Shown here piece by piece: positions 1 to 13,800 of a stretch of 64,000 nt of DNA; positions within the stretch are counted from its first letter, which is position 1, and every line of letters starts with the position of its first letter. The DNA lies in NCBI GenBank assembly GCA_013400155.1, contig VXBM01000570.1, positions 203,110 through 267,109 of the forward strand, given 5' to 3'. The translations under genes and the position numbers were made by a program. The stretch is from Helopsaltes ochotensis (Eukaryota > Chordata > Aves > Passeriformes > Locustellidae). The notes under the pieces are model-generated. The model searched no databases and was not told where the DNA came from. It was given only the letters and a program-made list of their open reading frames with translations.

Positions 1-1730
1 AAATTAAGCTGCAGCAATTCTTACCAGGACTGGGTGTCTAATCTACTTAAAATTGTGCTTGAATTTTTATGAAGAATTGGACAAGTTCAATAAATTAAAT
101 TTCTTCAGCTTCAGTAGCTTAGAAAAAATAAAAAGGAAAAAATAATATGGAATCTACTAGATCAAATTATTGTATCATGTTTATATATGTAAAGTGGCAT
201 CATAGTTTAACACAAAGACTTAGCTCTACTACTCCATTCAACAAATATACAACTAATTATTAACAGTGGAAAGTACAGTGTAATACTAAGCTACACTAAT
301 TTATGTCACTCTTCCATATATTATAGACTTCATATGTGCCAAGATTAGGCTCTTAGAGCTAACCATGGGAGTTTTATTGAGGTTTGTGTTTTGTTTTGTT
401 TTCCTTCTTTTCCTGACACGTACAAAGATGTCACACTAAGACTTTGATTGTCTTTTCTGGAAGTTAGTTTAGTTTCCATTTATCCTTCATGGACATTTTT
501 AGCAGCTGTAAATTTTTTTTTTAATTAACTAAGTTTTTTACCTTTAAAAAAATGCTAGTGCTGACATATGAAAATTTCCAAGCTGCAAGATGTAGAGGTC
601 TGATGTTCCAATGCCACTGTTAATTAGGAGAAAAAAGATGGATGAGTGTAACTTTATTGGAGGCTGATTGCAAACTGTTTCAGAGCTTAGTTACCTGAAG
701 TGTCTCTCTAGTAAAGTTAGAAATACTTCTGAAAATTCTGACTTATTCTGAAGTCTCATGCATTTGTAATTTATTCCTATGACTTCAAATTTTTGGATCA
801 CAGTTCGGCCCGATTTCTGTTTTGATGTATGAGTAAAGAAATATACTTACGAAGTCATTACAAAAAGGTTGGAGAAATTTGTTGCTAAATGTTGGATGTT
901 GGTGGTGCCAGGAAGATATTGTTATTCGAGGCCCACGAGATGGCGTGCTTTCCCCATCACAGATGGAAAGGAATCTGCAGGTCTCATTGAAGGGAGAAAT
1001 GTGTTTTAGATGCATGACACAGATTTGATGGAAACACCCACAAAGACTCGAGAATGAGCAATCAAACCAAGGAGAACTGTTCCTGTTGAAAACTCTTCTC
1101 TGACATTTTAATAACATTAAATAAAATTGATCTAGGTCTGTCCATATTGATTCCTGTTCCTAATGTTCTATCAGTTTTCTCTGCCTACAGATTTCATGTA
1201 ACCAGTACTTTATTTGAACTGTCTGCTATGATGATTACACATAGGGTCATATGACCTTAACTGAAACTTGCAACTAAACTACTTTTTAGTTTCATCTTTT
1301 TTCCTCCATCCTCAATTATTTTTCCCAAAATTGCAGAAAGAAAAATTGAGAAAATTAAAAAGAGAGTCAGAAATTTTGCAGACTATAAGTAAAATTTTGC
1401 TTGTTTTATAGAATAAAGAATAGTTGTGTGGGGATGAAATCAATAATTCAGTGTAATAGAAAAAGACAGCATAACTGGATTGTCTGTACTGTTTTGACTC
1501 ATATGCACTGTATTTTGTGCCTTTAAGATCCCAGTGGATTACAGATTTTTATCAAATTTATCTTTATTTTTCTGTGAACTGGAATGTGCATACTACAAAA
1601 AGGCCAATTCTGAGATGATTAATAATCTTGGTCTTTTATAGAATAAATAGTTTAAACATTAACTCAAATTATTGTTAGAGAAGACAAATCCTTACTCTTG
1701 TTTTAACCAACATATTTGATTTGTTTTTAG
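1..1730 (+). other. RTTN intron sequence, left edge
   Basis: AT-rich DNA upstream of the first supported RTTN exons. I see no repeat I can name. A GC-richer island at about 836-1100 is open in two forward frames and also on the minus strand, and may hide another RTTN exon (see findings). A sharp acceptor at 1194 (TCTCTGCCTACAG) is followed by a short open stretch to about 1243, but it has no good donor, so I did not call it. Confidence 0.5.
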
Positions 1731-1834
1731 TACAAGTAAGAGATCACCAATCTGCATGGAGATACCAACTTGTTTTACACTGCATAAATATGCTTGGGCT
1801 GTTCTGTGTCCAGGACATCTTAGCAAAACAAGCA
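1731..1834 (+). CDS. RTTN: Candidate RTTN exon
   Basis: A strong acceptor (TTTGATTTGTTTTTAG) is followed by an open frame that reads, in phase 1, QVRDHQSAWRYQLVLHC and then INMLGLFCVQDILAKQA. That is a leucine-rich helical sequence in keeping with rotatin. The frame stays open to a TAA at 1841. The only usable donor is GCA|GTTATT after 1834, which is weak. With that donor the exon leaves in phase 0 and matches the next candidate exon at 2302. The amino-acid pattern looks truly coding; the 3' border is uncertain. Confidence 0.5.
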
Positions 1835-4800
1835 GTTATTTAAAAACTTGAGCTAAAAATGATGTGGGCTAAAGATCTACAGACATCTCCTAGACAACTT
1901 TAAGTCATGACCATTCTTTCCTATGAAATGTTCTTGCTCTTTTTTATAAAAATGTGTGCTTTATTTTCTGGAACCGTGGTTACTAGAATGCTACACAGTT
2001 AAGTGATTTAAACCTTTGAAAAGGGAACTGAATAGAATTAATCACTGCAAGCCTATTAAAGCAATGCCAGAGGGATTTTTGTCCTAGAGGTTAAGAAAAG
2101 ACTTTTCATTCCTATCTAGTAGATAAATGGCAAAACCCTCACATTTCTCCTGTGTTTCCACTCTGACAATTTTTGTATTCTTTTGAATTAGTTCCAATTT
2201 GCAGTTGTCATCTCCCTCTCCACACATAGAGAACATTTTCCTCTATTACACCCACTTCCAAAGTTTCACTATGAAGCAACACAATGCTTCATTGCTCCCA
2301 GGAACAATATGGTGGCAGTAGTAAATATCCTTTACTAAACACTATGTCCCAGACTTCCAGTTCATCCTTATCAAAGGTGATTTATAAAAGTGGTAATATT
2401 TTTTTTTCCTGGAAGGCAGAACAGTATGGAAACAACTCCATTGTGTTACCGTATGTTTTCTGTTATGACAGCAGAAAATTTAGGTGTTTAACCTGTTTCC
2501 CACTGTGAAGTAATTATCAATAAATATTCCATCAGTGCAAGAAGATGATATTTTTCTAAGCAGATAAAGCTTTTGCTGATTTTTTTAGATTTGTTTTGTA
2601 ACATAACTGAGAACTTGTTTTTAAATTCTTACCCAAAATATTTAGAAAAGTTGTAGAAGATAAAGAACAGTTGTGAGGTAGCTGATACTGTTTACTAATA
2701 TGTGAAAGGTTGTATAATTCATAATAATATCTGTAAGATGACTCTCAGTATAGTTAAAGTCCTTTTAGGGTTTTACTTGTTTCAGAAGAACCATGTGGAC
2801 TGTTAGCAGTTACATTTTGGGTTGGTACTATTTAAGGAAAAGTGTTATGGTTTTTTCTCACCTATTAGAATGCTTGGAATTGATGTACAGTGCTGAATAC
2901 ATGCAGAATTTGCCATATGTCAAGATTGATTCGTTTAATATAAATAATGGATTTTAGTAATTATTTAAACCAGCAAGCATAGAACTTCAAGTAACTTATT
3001 CCGATTGGCAAATATGCTTTATAGTTGTGCAATCAAAATAGAATTTGAATTTTAGCCACTCAGTACAGCTTGGTACTGCATTTTGCTAATAAGAAAATAA
3101 TTCAGCCAAGCATTGTCCTAGTGTTTGTGACCCAACCTCTATGTGAATCCTGTGTTTTGGACACGCCCCCAGATCTTACTATTGCTTGTTTTACACGTTA
3201 GAATAATCCTCTGACTTCCCTTGAGGAACAACTGAGCAGGCTTAAAAAGAAAGACTCATGATCGTGGGATGAACAATAGTGGGAGACCAGAGGAATATGC
3301 GGGAGAAGGGGAAGCTACAAGAAGGAGGTTGCAACGATACAATAGCTAGGAACAGAGTGATCTGTGATTTCCTTCCCTGTACCCTTTTTGTCTGTTAAGT
3401 CACTTTTAACATTTCCTTGGGTAAAAATATATTCCAACTGTTATTCTAATAACGCTTTAAAAAAATCCCAACCTTTGGGATATTTCAGTCTTCCTTAGAA
3501 AGCTCACTGTGAGGAAAATTCTGATAACACCCTTCTTCAAGTTGTAACTCTGTTGAGATTTTGTTGGATTCTCCAACATTCTGTATTCTTTGCTTTGTAT
3601 AGTGACACACGTGAAGCCAAATTGTCTAATGTGAATTTTCCATCTAGAAAATAAAAACCAGAAGTGAAAGAGTGCTTTGACATGATAGATACTTGTCCTG
3701 TGCTATGAAGCAGGTTATAGGTCTTTTTGCAAAAGCAAAAACACATAATTTAGCTGAATTCTGGGTCTTCTGATCTCAGGCTTGTGGCTTTAAACACAGT
3801 AGCGAGAACATTAGGAACTTTTAAAAACACACAAAATCCAAAATGTAAATAATGCAAAATTGGCAGGAGGAGCATAGTATTATGTCAGGAAAGTTATCTA
3901 ATGTCATTTAAACATTTCATATCTTCACTTAAATGAATACATTTAAGGATCATAGGATTAAGGTTAAGAGCAGTACCCAGAGTTCAAAAGACTCAGGGAT
4001 ATCAACTTTGATGACAAATGCACTTGTGATATTTTTATCACAAGTGTTCTGGTACAAAGGGACAAGTGCTGATGTTCTCAGTAGAGCAAATAGTCCATGA
4101 AAAATTTGAGTTTAAATGCTTCAGTAATGTCTTTCTATCTTTATCCAAATGTAGGTTGAGTCAATTATATGGATGAAAAAGAAGGATGGAGAGAAGGAAT
4201 TTCCAGTACCATGGGCATTGATCAATTTTTAACTGAAATGTTTCAGACTGTTCATATTGCCCATCTTCTGATAGTTTCAATTACTGTTTTTTTATCATAT
4301 GTATACGCACACATAGTGGACAAAATTTAATCAAATTGATTTTGAACAGTAATTGCATCGTATTTGATTGTTGGTTATGATGGGTTGTTCTCCCTTCACA
4401 AGGAGAATATAAATCAAAGATTAGTCTGTAAAAGCTGGAATCAACTAGGTTCCTTTTATGGCTTTCTAGATTCTGTCTGCATCACCCTCCCTGGGGAGTG
4501 TTACTGAGCTTCAGGCAGCAGTTCCGAGTTCAGCCAGGTTTATTCCAGAAACGGTGGTTGATCGGCTTACGGCACAAGGTAAGTCAAGCTTGAGTCTTGT
4601 ACCTGATGCTAAGTACAGTGTATTCACCTGCCCATATTTCAATATTTGTCCATGCTGTACATTGTACAGCTTGCATGTTGCTGGAGCAGTTGATGCTTCT
4701 AGTAGTTGTTTTAGAAGAGGAACATTCAAGACTTCGTTTAATATGAAATTTGACAGAAGCAAGTTAAAATGGTGCTACTTGAAATGTAACTCAAGATGAG

Positions 4801-7800
4801 GTTCTCTGCTGGCATCTAGTTGTGCTTTCAACACATCAGTCATGGTAGAGCTGTCGTATACATACATGCCCACAGGAGTGTGTATGCACACACATACACA
4901 GAGAGGTGTATATGATTCTCTTTATGTGTTGAAAGATAAAAACTAATATAATATAATAGATATATTTATAATCATGTATGTCAAGAGAGCTGTGTACAAC
5001 TAAAAATATTTTTCTTTTAAAGAAAGGACTGGGAATTTGTATCTTTTCAAATTTGCTACTTATCTTTATTAAATGCCTAGTAGAGGGATCCTTTTATTTC
5101 TGAACTATTTCCTGTATCTGATATCATCTTTTTTTTCCCCAATTCATTCCTGAATATACAGTTTAAATATAGAGAGGACTTGGATGTTTTATGAAAAATA
5201 CAAATAAAATTTGTTTATTTAACTGCTGTAATTTAATCTTTTGGTTGTTTTGGTTTTTTTTTTATTCAACACAATCTAGGTCAAAGTGATACAACCATAA
5301 CAGAATCTCCAAGTCAACATGATTCTCCCATGTCTGCTGCCTTGCCTAAGCAGCGTCCTGTAGTCACACCTGCCCTTTTGTCAGCTGTTTGCAGCCTTCT
5401 GCACAATCTACTGGTTGTCATGCCAAAAGATACTGGAATTGCGCTTCAACAAACACATTTGCTAACAACTCTCAGCAGGTATGAGATCAATAACTGCTGA
5501 ACTACAAACAAGGTGTACCAATAGATGTTTAAAGAGTCTTTAAATGAGATCTATATTTCTCATGAAAACTGTTAAACATATTGAACACTTCTTGGTCTTT
5601 GAAGTGTTCCAAATTTCTTTTTTTAATAAAAAAGTGCAATCAATTGAAGAAAAGAATCAGAATTTTTTTTCCCCCCAGAATAGGTAGTCATATTGGTGAT
5701 TCCATTTGCAGGGTATGTCTTATACAGGACTACTGTGTGCCTCTCATGATGTTTTAGGGTTTTGTCAGGTATTTGGAATTGCAGTTCATTTCAGCTCATT
5801 TTATGATTTTCTTTGAATTGTGTGAAATGTTTTGAAGATGAGCCAAGGATTCTCACACTAAAGAGAGTAAATAAAACTTGCCAAATTTGGATGATAGATC
5901 CTGGTGGTTTGCTTCCTTTTAAAAGAAGGAACTGCTTTGAAGAAGTGTTCAGATTGTATGCCATTATTTCCATTTCCATTGTAACAAATTCTTTTGTCCA
6001 TAAAAGATGTTTGGAAGTGCTGAAGGGCAGCATGAAAAATTAGTTCATTTTTGGTAAAAGTTCTCAAGAGCATTTGTAGTTGCTCTTCATAGTGCAACTG
6101 ATGGAAAAAATGAAACACAAACAAACATAAAACCCCAACAACCTTGGTGTGAATACAGCTTATATTATCACAGAGCTGTTTATTCTTCTAGGGGAAAGAA
6201 AATAAGAAATCAAATAGAAAAAATTGATTTTTGCCAGTGCAGTAACAGGTATTGGAATTTATATTAGTCTAGCTATTTTGAAACAACATAATGCTACTAT
6301 AGTTGCCATTGCACTAGAATTCCATAAAATAGGGGTTTAGTAGTAAGTGTATCTTATTTTGTTTTTATTCTATTTATTTATTTAATTCTCTTCTATGGAA
6401 TGTGAAGTTAATAGAATGTTTAATTTTTTACCTGTATTTCTAACCAATATATTTTGTTTTAGTCTTGTAAGTGCTAATCTGGTTGAAAGATGTGTCTTGG
6501 AACTGAAAGCTCCATTGGGTCATCGATGTCGTATAGAGCATGTAAAAGCTCAGGTTAGAGAAGCATTTTTTTATTTCCTAATATTTTGAAGTTATGACTT
6601 TAATTATGTTAGCATAATTCATATTCATTAATGTAGTCCAGACACACTGCTATAGGCTACATTCATATGAATCTTTGTGCTTTTGACAAAGCTTAAGTGA
6701 AAATAAACCATTTTATTCAACACAGAAGATTTCATTTCTGTGTTAGGACTACAATTAGCATGATCAAACTGAAAATTAATTGTCTTTTTAAAGTATAAGT
6801 TAAATTTAGCCATTGAAGAAATTATGTAATAGGATTTTTTTGTATGTTACTGAAGTATGAGCCAGATGTATTTACTAACACATTGGATATTTATTGTCTG
6901 TAACAAACCTGGCTGCTTTGCTTTGTCTCTGATCCTGCAGACACTTACATAGTTCTCAACTAATTGTGTTGTATGCAAACCATATAGGGTACAGCTGATA
7001 GAACTACCTTTTTATTAAATTCAGCTCTGTATATACAATGTATAGAACATGCTGTTTCATGACACAGAGCCATTTCATAGCTTCTGCTGCTCTGGATTCA
7101 GATTTACTTTGAAGAAAATTACTCCTCTAATTAAAGAAATGTTTCTGCAGAAGACTTACGGGTATAAATAAACAAATAAATATGTCAGCTTCTGTTTTTA
7201 GGAAGACACATGTATTTCTCAGTATTAATTACTGTTTTTATGTTTTTCTTTGTGACCTTCCAGTGAGTATGCTGCTGTACATGTAGCAAGAGCCATGACC
7301 TTCTCACAAAGAACTTTCGCTTTATTACTAGAAAATTGATTGTGCATGTGTTTGCAATCTGGTTCATCTTCTACAGTAAAAATTAAGAGACACATTTTAA
7401 ATTCATGTCCTATTATTTAAGTGGTGTATATTAATTCAAAATGTTATGAATCAGTTGACATAATGTGAGTAAATTTAAAATAATGTGAAAGGTGTAAATA
7501 TATGGTTTTATTTCATATCTTTCTACAAATATTTACCAGGTCTTGTTACTACTTCAGTACTTGTCATCTGTGTCCAGGCTTCTAAAATCATGTTTGTTGA
7601 TGGACTCTCATCTTGCAAGCCAAGATGAACTGTTGAAACCTGTCTTGGGGAATACCTTCAGGATTCTTGCCATACGTCCCAAAGATGGCTTAGGTAATGA
7701 AGTACTTTGTTTCCTTTATAGCCGGACAGAGGCAGGTTTTCATTTGAGTGCCACCATGATGTAAGTGGACTGATGTGGTCAGGATGAGCTTTCCAGGTTT

Positions 7801-10800
7801 GTGCACATTTGTAAATGGTTTGATTTTTTTTCTGTGTTATCTTTGCAGATACTGGGTTAACCTCTGTACTTCATGAAACATGGGTAGACTCTTTCAGCCT
7901 TCTAGCTACATTACTGTGGAAAAGTGGCCAGATATCTTTTCCTTCTGTGACAGCAGCCCTTGCAAATCACTGTACAGCAATAATTGGTAATGACTATTCC
8001 TGGATGGTTTGTTTTCCCAGAAACTAATAAACAGCAAAGAGAGTCATTCCTTTTTAGATGCTGTTAAGTAATTACTAATGAGATATCCGCAATGAATACC
8101 AATGTGTCCAGAGCTTGACTGACTTGTTTTATTTTCTTCACATATATGAATGAGTGATTTTAGTTGCAAACTTTAACCAAATGTGGCATTTGTGAAATGA
8201 TCCATTAGCACTTCTTTTTTTTTTTTCCTTCTTTCTTTTTAAATATCTTGTATAAAAGGAAAGCAAAGTTTTGAGGGGAGATGAGAGACATAGAAATCCA
8301 AGATCATTAAACAGGAGTTTGTTTATTTTATTTTAATTATTCTTACATTAGTTACTTGCATAGTTAGGCAATATTCTATGACGTGCTTCAATACTGAAGT
8401 ATGAACATAGTCCAGAAAAGCTTGTGCATGTTGAGAAATCTAGTGAATCCAAATCCATTTGCAAATAAAGCAGCTAATAGGTACTCTTGGGTTTATAATG
8501 TAAGCTGTTGATAAAATGAGAAGAGTTCAAAAAATCACTGGACAAATGAGTGACTTGAGTGAAATGGAGATTGCTTTTTTGTTTTATAGTCAATGCAGAG
8601 TAATTAATTCATTCAACCCTTATAAAACTCAAACTTTTCTTTCTTAGATTTTTTTGAAGACACGTAAGATGCACAGAATTTGTAGAATTCCTTGGGCAAT
8701 GCACAGTATAACTCTTTCCAGGTTCACATGCTTTTTTTGATAAGTCTTTCTGTGTTCTAAAGTATACATGAGCTTTATTCATAGTGAAATGTAAAAATTT
8801 TAATTTTTTTGTTTAACCTTTTAGATACCATTTCTGATTGTATTCATCTGTCTGCCACATATCCTGCTTTATATGTGGCTAGTTTGCAGTTCCTCTCTGT
8901 CCTTTTGAATGAGGAGGGAAGAAAACAGCTGCAGGATAAACAGAGCGTATGTCAGAATCCAACTATTAGCTTTCTTCTGGATCACACTCAAGAATGCCAG
9001 GCATCAGTAACTCAACTTACTGCATTAATTATTCAGGTATTTAAAATTTGACAATGTGATTGCAGGATCTATTTTTTGCATTTTTGAATCTTTTACCTCC
9101 TTTATATTTAATCCTTCCCTTATTTACGGATTGGTACTAGTAAGCAAAATTATATATGAATTTTTTCTCTTATTTGTTTTCCCTCACAACTTAGTTCTTT
9201 TATCTATATACTTATTTTCCTTCTTTAATTTATGTGCAGTTTGTCACTGTAACAATCATAGTAATCTATGATTAGAAGTGTAGTGTTTTTTCTGAATGAC
9301 GCACGTTATGTAAAATATAATTTATTATATCTGAAATAATTGTCTTATAACTATCTTTTAATAAGTATCTTAGTATTATTTTGCTATGTAAAGCATATTT
9401 TTTGACATAAATTGGTCATATATTGGATGTTGTGACCAAAAGAATGCTCTCTTAGCATTCATCTCCTCTCTTTGTATGGATGCTGAATTCTTGTAGAACA
9501 GCCTTGCTCCAACCAAGACTTGTTCTGGTATCTGTCACAAACTCTGTGTTCCTTTGCTGCTCTGTTGAAGCACTATGGCTCTATTGTATCTATTGGGGTT
9601 GGCATTTTGTCCACTGAGAATCTGCTGTCCTCCAGGAGGGAAAAACTTGTCAGTAGGGTCTTTCTTGGTCAGGTCACTCTACAGGCCACTGACAGCAGAA
9701 TTCTGCATGACTTTGGCAACTAATTTCAGATAGCTTCAGTGCACAGAGTTTTCCTGTGAGGACATAATTTTCAGGGGCTCAAGGAAAACAGGGGCACTTT
9801 GTTCAAATCTCATAGTTTGCTAATGTCCTGCTAGGTTTTAGTATTAATGCTTGCATATGTGCCTGAAACAAAACTCCTTGGCTCTGGCACAAAAAGTATG
9901 GTTCTATGAGGGTATGTCTGATAAGGACATGTTGTAACATTTCTCTGTTTTCATAGAAGTGTACATAAGTGCTCACTAGTTTTTGCCAGCAAAAAGGGAC
10001 AATTCTTATGGTGAGAGCAGAAAAAGTTGATACAATGAAGAATGAACTGCAGCCAGGTCAATGAAAGGACATTAGACTTTGAGTATTTTAAGATATATCA
10101 GCTTTTAACATGCTTTTTAACTGTTCAGAGATGTAGACAGACATTGCATTTTGTTCATAAAAGGGTTCAAAAGGTATCCTATGCACTCTTGGTCCTTGCA
10201 GAGCTGCTATGATCTCCCCAAAAGGATAACAGAATTAGGAAAGAAACAGTTTCATTTTTTTAAATCAAAGTACATGTATTTACGCCCCATCACAGTGGTT
10301 ATTGAGAGGACAATGGAATGAGCCAATGGGATGTAAAGTAACCTATTAAAACAACAATCATCTAAAAAACACCATTAAAAATAAAAAAAACCCTGAAAGA
10401 TTTAGGACTTTTTTCGGAAGAAGCATTCTTAAAGAAAAGCAGTCAAGCAAATAATTGACTAACATAGAAAAGGATGGGAGACTTTTCAAACAAACAGTCA
10501 TCTCCATTAATCATCCTAAATACATAAAATCTACAGAATACCTGATCTATGCAGTGGCAAGTACTAATTTAGTACCCAGTGTGCAGGTGTGAATATTAGT
10601 AGACCAGGTCTCATATTGGAATTCATTATCACATATAAGAAATCTAGTAAGTGCTGACTTTGAAAGGCTTTGGTTTTTTTGTGTACATAAACGTTAATCC
10701 TTGTATACATGTGCTTAAGATCAGAAATAAAATTAAGAAGGAAATCATAAGCTATACATAAACTCTCAAATTTTGGCCCTAACATTTTGTTTCCTAGATA

Positions 10801-13800
10801 TAAAGCTCACAATATTTTAGAAAGACTGTGATCTCCCCTTCAACTAACAGTAGTTGCAGACTAACATAGCCAGATCTGCTGTGGATTTGTGGGACATCTT
10901 AAATTTATTATGCAGTATAATTTCAAAAAATAATTAAGTGTCCATTCTCATTTTAATACTTTTATAATAGTTTAAAACTATAGAATCTGTTGGCACAAGG
11001 CATTATAAAATTCTAGTTCTTTTTTGCCATTCAACTAGTAGTTAACCATTAATTAATTCTTAATTACTTGTGCTCCCTGTGCTTGACATAATTTTTTTTT
11101 TTATTACGAACTCTTGATGGCAGAGTATGAAAAAAATGCATAAAAGAGCATGCTTCAAGAAAGAACAGAATTTTGGTAGTGTTCAAGATAAAATTTAGAA
11201 AATAGTAAGATAAAATTGAAACTTTTGAAAAAGATACAGATATAAGACAACTCACCTTAATTATTGGATCAGTTCTAGTCTGCCACATAATACTTCCAGG
11301 AAAACACCGAAGAGGTTGATAGACAAATAAGTTTTTTATCACTAAAATATTCATGAATATTAAGAAAAACTAAAAATATCTAGCAATTTAATAGGGCAAA
11401 AGCCTTTTATGCGGATAAGTCACAAAACCTACATCTTAGGCTATGCAGGATTGCTGGAACTCAACAATTTTTTCTTTTCTGGCTTGTGTCAGTTAGCCTA
11501 AACTTTAAGCTTTTAAGTACTCAAACATCTACATTTTTTAATTTTAAAAGAAACCATCATCTATCAGAACAGAAAAACAGTTAATTTACTTCGAACTTTG
11601 TGTTGCTGCTGTTGGATTTGAGGTTTCACACCAGATCAAATAAAAGTTGTAGTCTAAATGTAAAGTTCTTTTTTTTGGTTATGAACACAGAACCCAGTCC
11701 ATGCTTTGGTGCTTTGATTTGGTATCAGTTGTCCTTATCAATGAGGTGTTAGGATTTTTTAGTTATTTACTTACTATTCTTTATTCTTTGACCTTCTTAC
11801 CCCTGGTTACAGTGAACACTTCAATAAATGATGACCTTAGAGCATACATCAATATTTTATTGCATATAAAAATTTGAAAAATTTGTTAGTCCATTAATCT
11901 GTGGTGTATGTAGAATTAAAATCCATGAGATCCTATGAGTAGGTACTCAGGAGATTTCTGTCTAAAGTATTTTCTTAAGATGTTGTATTTTTGGCTAACT
12001 TGCAATATGTTTTTCTTTTTACTATGATCCAGCAACTGTTCTTATTTTCCTTTCTTTTTCTGATTGCAGTGGATGCTGTTATCTTGGATGTCAGAACTGG
12101 CATGGTGTTTTAGGGAAAATTGCTAGATAGACAAAATTCTCTAGTGGATAGTATATGAAGCACAGACTGCTCCTTGTCTTTCAGCTATCTTGTTATATGA
12201 CTCCAAATAAATACTCCTTTCAAAACACAGAGATTATACTTAGGTTATTAGAAATGTGGTGACAAAGACCTCACAAAACTAAGAAAAGCTATCATTTTTC
12301 ACTGGTTAATAAAAGTATCTAAAATAATTATTTGCGATTTTTTAAAGGCATTTCACTGTATTGAATCTCTTCATCATTGTGTAGAAGGAAAGTGTAATTG
12401 CACTAAAGGCAAGTCCATGAGTTCTCTGCAATACCAAGCCTATTCCTGAATATTAGGAAAAGTATGGAATGCCAGGATTTGGAATCTAGGCCTTAGAAAA
12501 GTAGAATGTGAAGAAAAAAAATAAGAGGAGTGAGCTTAGAAGCAAAAGAAGAAAGATTTAATTTAAAAGAAATTTGTTTTTACAAAAAAACCCAAAACAC
12601 TTAAATGCAGACTGACTATAAACATGAATATAGAGAGGGAGAACTTTATATAGGAATACAATGATGAATAATCCAAATGAAAATACAGACTTTGGCAATC
12701 TATTTATAGCTATGAATACTACTTTTAATATGGTCACTTTTTCATTTCAGTAATGAAATTGCATTTTTGTAGGTCTGTGAAAGAAAATCTTCAAAGGATG
12801 TGATGAAAGAAGTTGCTACAAATGCACTGTTGTCTCTGTTAGCTGTCAGTAAAAATGCCCAGAAATGTGCTTTGGAAGGTGAGCATTTCGAAATGTATGT
12901 TAAATTGTATATGAATCAAATGCTTGCAGGTGTTTTACATATTACCTTTAGAGTGTAATTTTTTTTTCAAAGCAGAAGACCTGAGTTTCAGTGGGAGGGT
13001 GTTTTTCAGATTTTCACTAAGAAATCTTACTAATAATTAAAGTTTTCAGCTGCAGAAGAAATACATTGTAGCCAGTTTAAAACCCTGTGGTGAAGTTCCA
13101 GCTCTGTGTTTGAGTAAGAAGAGACCTGTTAGCTTTTTACCACTAATGGCATATTCATCCATTAGAAACTGGAGATTTTTCAGTGGCAGTATCTTCCAGT
13201 ACTTTCGTAGGTGAAAGTATGCCTTGTGTCTTCAGTTCCAGCTGTCCTTGGACAAGGGGAGACTACTTTTTCTCAGCTCTGTTCTTCCCTGACTGTTTCT
13301 TTGGTCCCATTTTACAATTTAAGTAGGACTTTCTTCCCTTCACAGTGGTAAACCAACTTCTAATCAAAGGCTTCTTGTGCCCTCTAGAACACAGGGGAGA
13401 GTAGTGAATTTGCATTTCTCATGTATCATGTGTTTTACACCTTTTGATCTGTTGAAGTGCACTTTGTCGTGGGTGCTTTCCTGTAACTTACGTCTGTTTT
13501 TTCCACTTTGTGAATGTACAATACACTGAACTAGATAGCTGAGACAGATCTGCTCAGTGTCTGATCCCCATTGTGGTAGAAAACTCAACTTCATGTCTTA
13601 CTTGAACCTAAGAGCATTCTGCTCTTTCCCAGTGTATTGGTTCTGTACTCAGACCTTACTTCTGTCAAGGTTCTTCTTCTGTTGATGACTTACTTGATGA
13701 TGATCATTGAAGTTCCCGCTTCCTGTGAAGGCACTTCCACTGCAAGAAACGCATCATTCTGTACTACAGCAGCCATCAAGTCATCCTTGCTGTTGAGCAA

